Source: an uncultured bacterium | GTDB taxonomy: Bacteria > Cyanobacteriota > Vampirovibrionia > Gastranaerophilales > Gastranaerophilaceae | NCBI GenBank assembly: GCA_902765655.1 | Contig: CACXAK010000055.1 | Coordinates: 1 to 15,842 of the forward strand | Direction of reading: 5' to 3' | DNA: 15,842 bases | Shown: positions 14,009-15,842 of the stretch, piece after piece | How positions within the stretch are numbered: the stretch's first letter is position 1 | Layout: every line of letters begins with the position of its first letter | The notes under the pieces: generated by a model | What the model saw: the letters and a program-made list of their open reading frames with translations, nothing else | Database searches by the model: none | Told to the model about the DNA's origin: nothing | Translations under genes and position numbers: made by a program

Positions 14009-15370
14009 ATGGAAGGAATGTTTGGTTTACTTGTCGCAGCGGCTCTAATTTTGATTGCAATCTTTGCATTTGTTGCAAATCAATACAAAAGATGTCCGTC
14101 AAACAAAATTATTGTAGTTTACGGTAAAACAGGTGGTGCAAGAACCGCGAAATGTGTACACGGCGGTGGTACATTTATTATCCCGTTAATTCAGGATTAC
14201 GGCGTATTGTCATTAGAACCGATGACAACTGATATTGACCTGAAAGGTGCGTTGTCAAAAGGTAATATCCGTGTTGCTGTTCCGTCAACATTTACATTTG
14301 GTATTTCAACCGATGAGAGAATTATGATTAATGCTGCAGAACGTTTGCTCGGATTATCAAGAGCTGAAGTTATTACTCAGGCAAGTGATATTATTTTAGG
14401 TCAATTACGTCTTGCTATCGCAACATTATCAATTGAAGAAATTAACCAGGATCGTGAAAAATTCTTAGAACAAATTAACGCAAACGTAAACACAGAGTTG
14501 AAAAAAATCGGTCTTGAAATTATCAACGTAAACATCAAAGATATTACAGATGAATCAGGGTATATTGATGCTATCGGTCGTAAGGCAGCAGCAGAAGCAA
14601 TAAACAAAGCAAAAGTAGAAGTTGCTCAACAGGAAAAACTTGGTGCTGTCGGTGAAGCTGAAGCAAATAAAGAAAAAGAAGTACAAGTCGCTCAACAGAC
14701 TGCAATGACTGAAATCGGTAAAACAAACGCATCTAAAGAACAGCGTATTAAAACTGCTGACTTAGAAGCTCAGGCCGTTGAAGGTGAAAACATTGCAAAA
14801 GCAAATATCGCAGAATATAACGCAACATTATCCGTAAAACAGGCAGATGCCTTCAGAGAAGGGGAAGTTGCAAAAGCAAACGCTCAGCGTGATGTATTAC
14901 TTGCTCAAAAAGAACAAGAAGAAGCAAAACTTAAAAAAGAAGAACTTGCAAGACAAGAAGTTGAAAAACTTAAAATTCAGGTTGAGGCAGATGCTGAAGC
15001 TGAAAGATTAAGAAGAGTTGCAAACGGTCAGGCAGACGCTATAAAAGCAAAATACTTTGCTGAAGCAGAGGGTGTGAAGGCCGTATTGGAAGCAAAAGCC
15101 GCAGGTTATGCTGATTTGGTAAGAATTTCTAATAACAGACCTGAAATTGCTACAAGCTTCCTGATGATTGAAAAAATCCAGGACATCGTTGCAAAACAGG
15201 TTGAAGCAATTAAGAATATCAAATTTGATAAGATTACTGTTTGGGACGGCGGAGCAGGTTCTGCAAACGGTTCTACAACCGCTAATTTTATGAGAGATTT
15301 AATCAAATCTCTTCCTGCAATGCATGATCTTGCAAATCAGGCAGGTATTGACAAATCAGGCAGGTATTGA
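14009..15370 (+). CDS. flotillin (SPFH/Band 7 membrane scaffold), C-terminus altered by a 19-bp duplication
   Basis: A flotillin of the B. subtilis FloT/YuaG type that oligomerises to organise membrane microdomains. Residues 5-24 form the membrane-inserting helix; the SPFH domain covers about 26-185, with NKIIVVYGKTGG, HGGGTFIIPLIQDYG and ILGQLRLAIATLSIEEIN. A long Ala/Glu/Lys-rich coiled-coil follows at about 195-360 (KVEVAQQEKLGAVGEAEANK and similar EA repeats). The C-terminal part contains AEGVKAVLEAKAAGYADL, ATSFLMIEKI and IKNIKFDKITVWDGG. The protein now has 453 residues and ends QAGIDKSGRY. Because of a tandem 19-bp duplication the conserved QAGIELPSVLG ending is out of frame; without it the protein would be 484 residues. 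Context: last gene of the rel operon, 22 bases after the mini SPFH gene and followed by a terminator. Confidence 0.95.
   Translation: MEGMFGLLVAAALILIAIFAFVANQYKRCPSNKIIVVYGKTGGARTAKCVHGGGTFIIPLIQDYGVLSLEPMTTDIDLKGALSKGNIRVAVPSTFTFGISTDERIMINAAERLLGLSRAEVITQASDIILGQLRLAIATLSIEEINQDREKFLEQINANVNTELKKIGLEIINVNIKDITDESGYIDAIGRKAAAEAINKAKVEVAQQEKLGAVGEAEANKEKEVQVAQQTAMTEIGKTNASKEQRIKTADLEAQAVEGENIAKANIAEYNATLSVKQADAFREGEVAKANAQRDVLLAQKEQEEAKLKKEELARQEVEKLKIQVEADAEAERLRRVANGQADAIKAKYFAEAEGVKAVLEAKAAGYADLVRISNNRPEIATSFLMIEKIQDIVAKQVEAIKNIKFDKITVWDGGAGSANGSTTANFMRDLIKSLPAMHDLANQAGIDKSGRY
15333..15370. repeat. perfect 19-bp tandem duplication at the 3' end of the flotillin gene
   Basis: CAAATCAGGCAGGTATTGA occurs at 15333-15351 and again, without any difference, at 15352-15370. 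Nineteen is not a multiple of three, so the second copy is read out of frame and supplies the TGA stop at 15368-15370. Confidence 0.95.
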
Positions 15371-15482
15371 GTTACCGTCAGTTTTGGGTAAAGTCGATAA
15401 CGGAATTGATGACATAAAAGTGGCAGCATCTCCTGTTAAAGAAAAACCTCAAACTCCGACTCTTAAAAAAGAAGATAAATAA
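15371..15482 (+). pseudogene. orphaned former C-terminal tail of the flotillin
   Basis: Read in the frame of the second duplication copy, the sequence continues the flotillin: QAGIE, then LPSVLGKVDNGIDDIKVAAS and PVKEKPQTPTLKKEDK, 36 residues to the stop at 15480-15482. QAGI-LP-LGKV is the usual ending of bacterial flotillins, and the rest is a charged, Pro/Lys-rich tail. At present it is untranslated unless ribosomes shift frame or the repeat contracts. An assembly error at the duplication would give the same picture. Confidence 0.85.
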
Positions 15483-15508
15483 AATTGAATATAAAATTTA
15501 ATTTTGAA

Positions 15509-15540
15509 GGGTACACTTTTTGAGTGTACCCTTTTATTTT
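15509..15540 (+). terminator. Rho-independent terminator of the rel-flotillin operon
   Basis: GGGTACACT, loop TTTTG, AGTGTACCC (perfect 9-bp stem) followed by TTTTATTTT. It lies 27 bases after the ancestral flotillin stop at 15480-15482, which supports that stop as the original gene end. Confidence 0.93.
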
Positions 15541-15676
15541 GTTAAGTTGTGTAAACTTTTGTTTTCTTTATATATTGTGCTTTTTACCTTGCTCGTTTAA
15601 TTAAAAATTTCCCAAAAGGCAATTTTGAATTAAAAAAAATTTTTATAGAAATATAGGGATATTAAAGGGGAATATT

Positions 15677-15842
15677 ATGGTATACTTGCGCAAAATCGGG
15701 GCTGATGAGCCGATTGTAAGCGGTCAGTCAGTACAGCAAGACAAAAAAGCAAAAAAAGAACAGCAGGCAAAAGTTGTTCCTGTCGGTCAAAAAGCTGAAA
15801 ATAAATCGGATGATGCTGATAAACTTCCTCAGGGGTATTATA
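15677..15842 (+). CDS. hypothetical protein, 3' end outside window
   Basis: An open frame starting at ATG 15677, with AAAGGGG at 15664-15670 six bases upstream, runs off the right edge after 55 codons. The visible part begins MVYLRKIGADEPIVSGQSVQ and continues with a Lys/Gln/Ala-rich, low-complexity, probably disordered segment (QQDKKAKKEQQAKVVPVGQK), ending in DADKLPQGYY. I do not recognise a family. The good ribosome site and the codon use, like that of its neighbours, make it a likely gene. There is an AT-rich spacer of 136 bases between the terminator and this start, in which a promoter is likely but no clear -35/-10 pair stands out. Confidence 0.65.
   Translation, partial: MVYLRKIGADEPIVSGQSVQQDKKAKKEQQAKVVPVGQKAENKSDDADKLPQGYY

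Overview
The window is AT-rich bacterial DNA, densely packed with genes, and is mostly housekeeping. The best fit is a non-photosynthetic relative of Cyanobacteria (Melainabacteria / Gastranaerophilales type). This is an inference from three things: a short SSB that ends in the LLGSK(R/Q)D style of cyanobacterial SSBs and lacks the usual acidic tip, a yggS-sepF pair as in Cyanobacteria and Firmicutes, and an IspG of the non-mevalonate pathway. A low-GC Firmicute is the main alternative.

Layout. Positions 1-2663 (+): the 3' part of ispG, a small secreted protein of unknown function, and aroE with a long disordered N-terminal extension. Positions 2665-8154 (-), read from the right: trpS, then ssb, a DUF1537 four-carbon acid-sugar kinase and a PdxA-family dehydrogenase packed as one unit, then two sugar ABC permeases behind their own promoter. 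The kinase/PdxA pair is the known arrangement for D-threonate or D-erythronate breakdown, and the permeases may import such a substrate. Positions 8155-8845: a GC-rich, hairpin-rich block bounded by two terminators, a tRNA-Gln(TTG) gene, and a hairpin-bearing spacer. Positions 8846-10096 (+): yggS and sepF with a terminator. Positions 10098-10629: a 532-bp non-coding element with perfect 17-bp terminal inverted repeats and nested hairpins, MITE-like. Positions 10704-15540 (+): a bifunctional (p)ppGpp synthetase/hydrolase (rel) followed by an NfeD/YuaF-like membrane protein, a stand-alone mini SPFH protein and a full flotillin, closed by a terminator. A partial gene runs off the right edge.

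The most interesting parts are: (1) a rel-nfeD-miniSPFH-flotillin operon in which the middle gene looks like a flotillin stripped to its membrane anchor and SPFH domain; (2) two short tandem duplications, 22 bp in trpS and 19 bp in the flotillin gene, each in the last codons and each shifting the frame so that the older C-terminus is still readable downstream; (3) the MITE-like element; (4) three genes whose -10 box lies 6 to 9 bases before an ATG with no Shine-Dalgarno site, which predicts leaderless mRNAs; (5) the acid-sugar kinase/PdxA pair fused into an ssb operon, with a His-to-Gln change in the PdxA substrate site.
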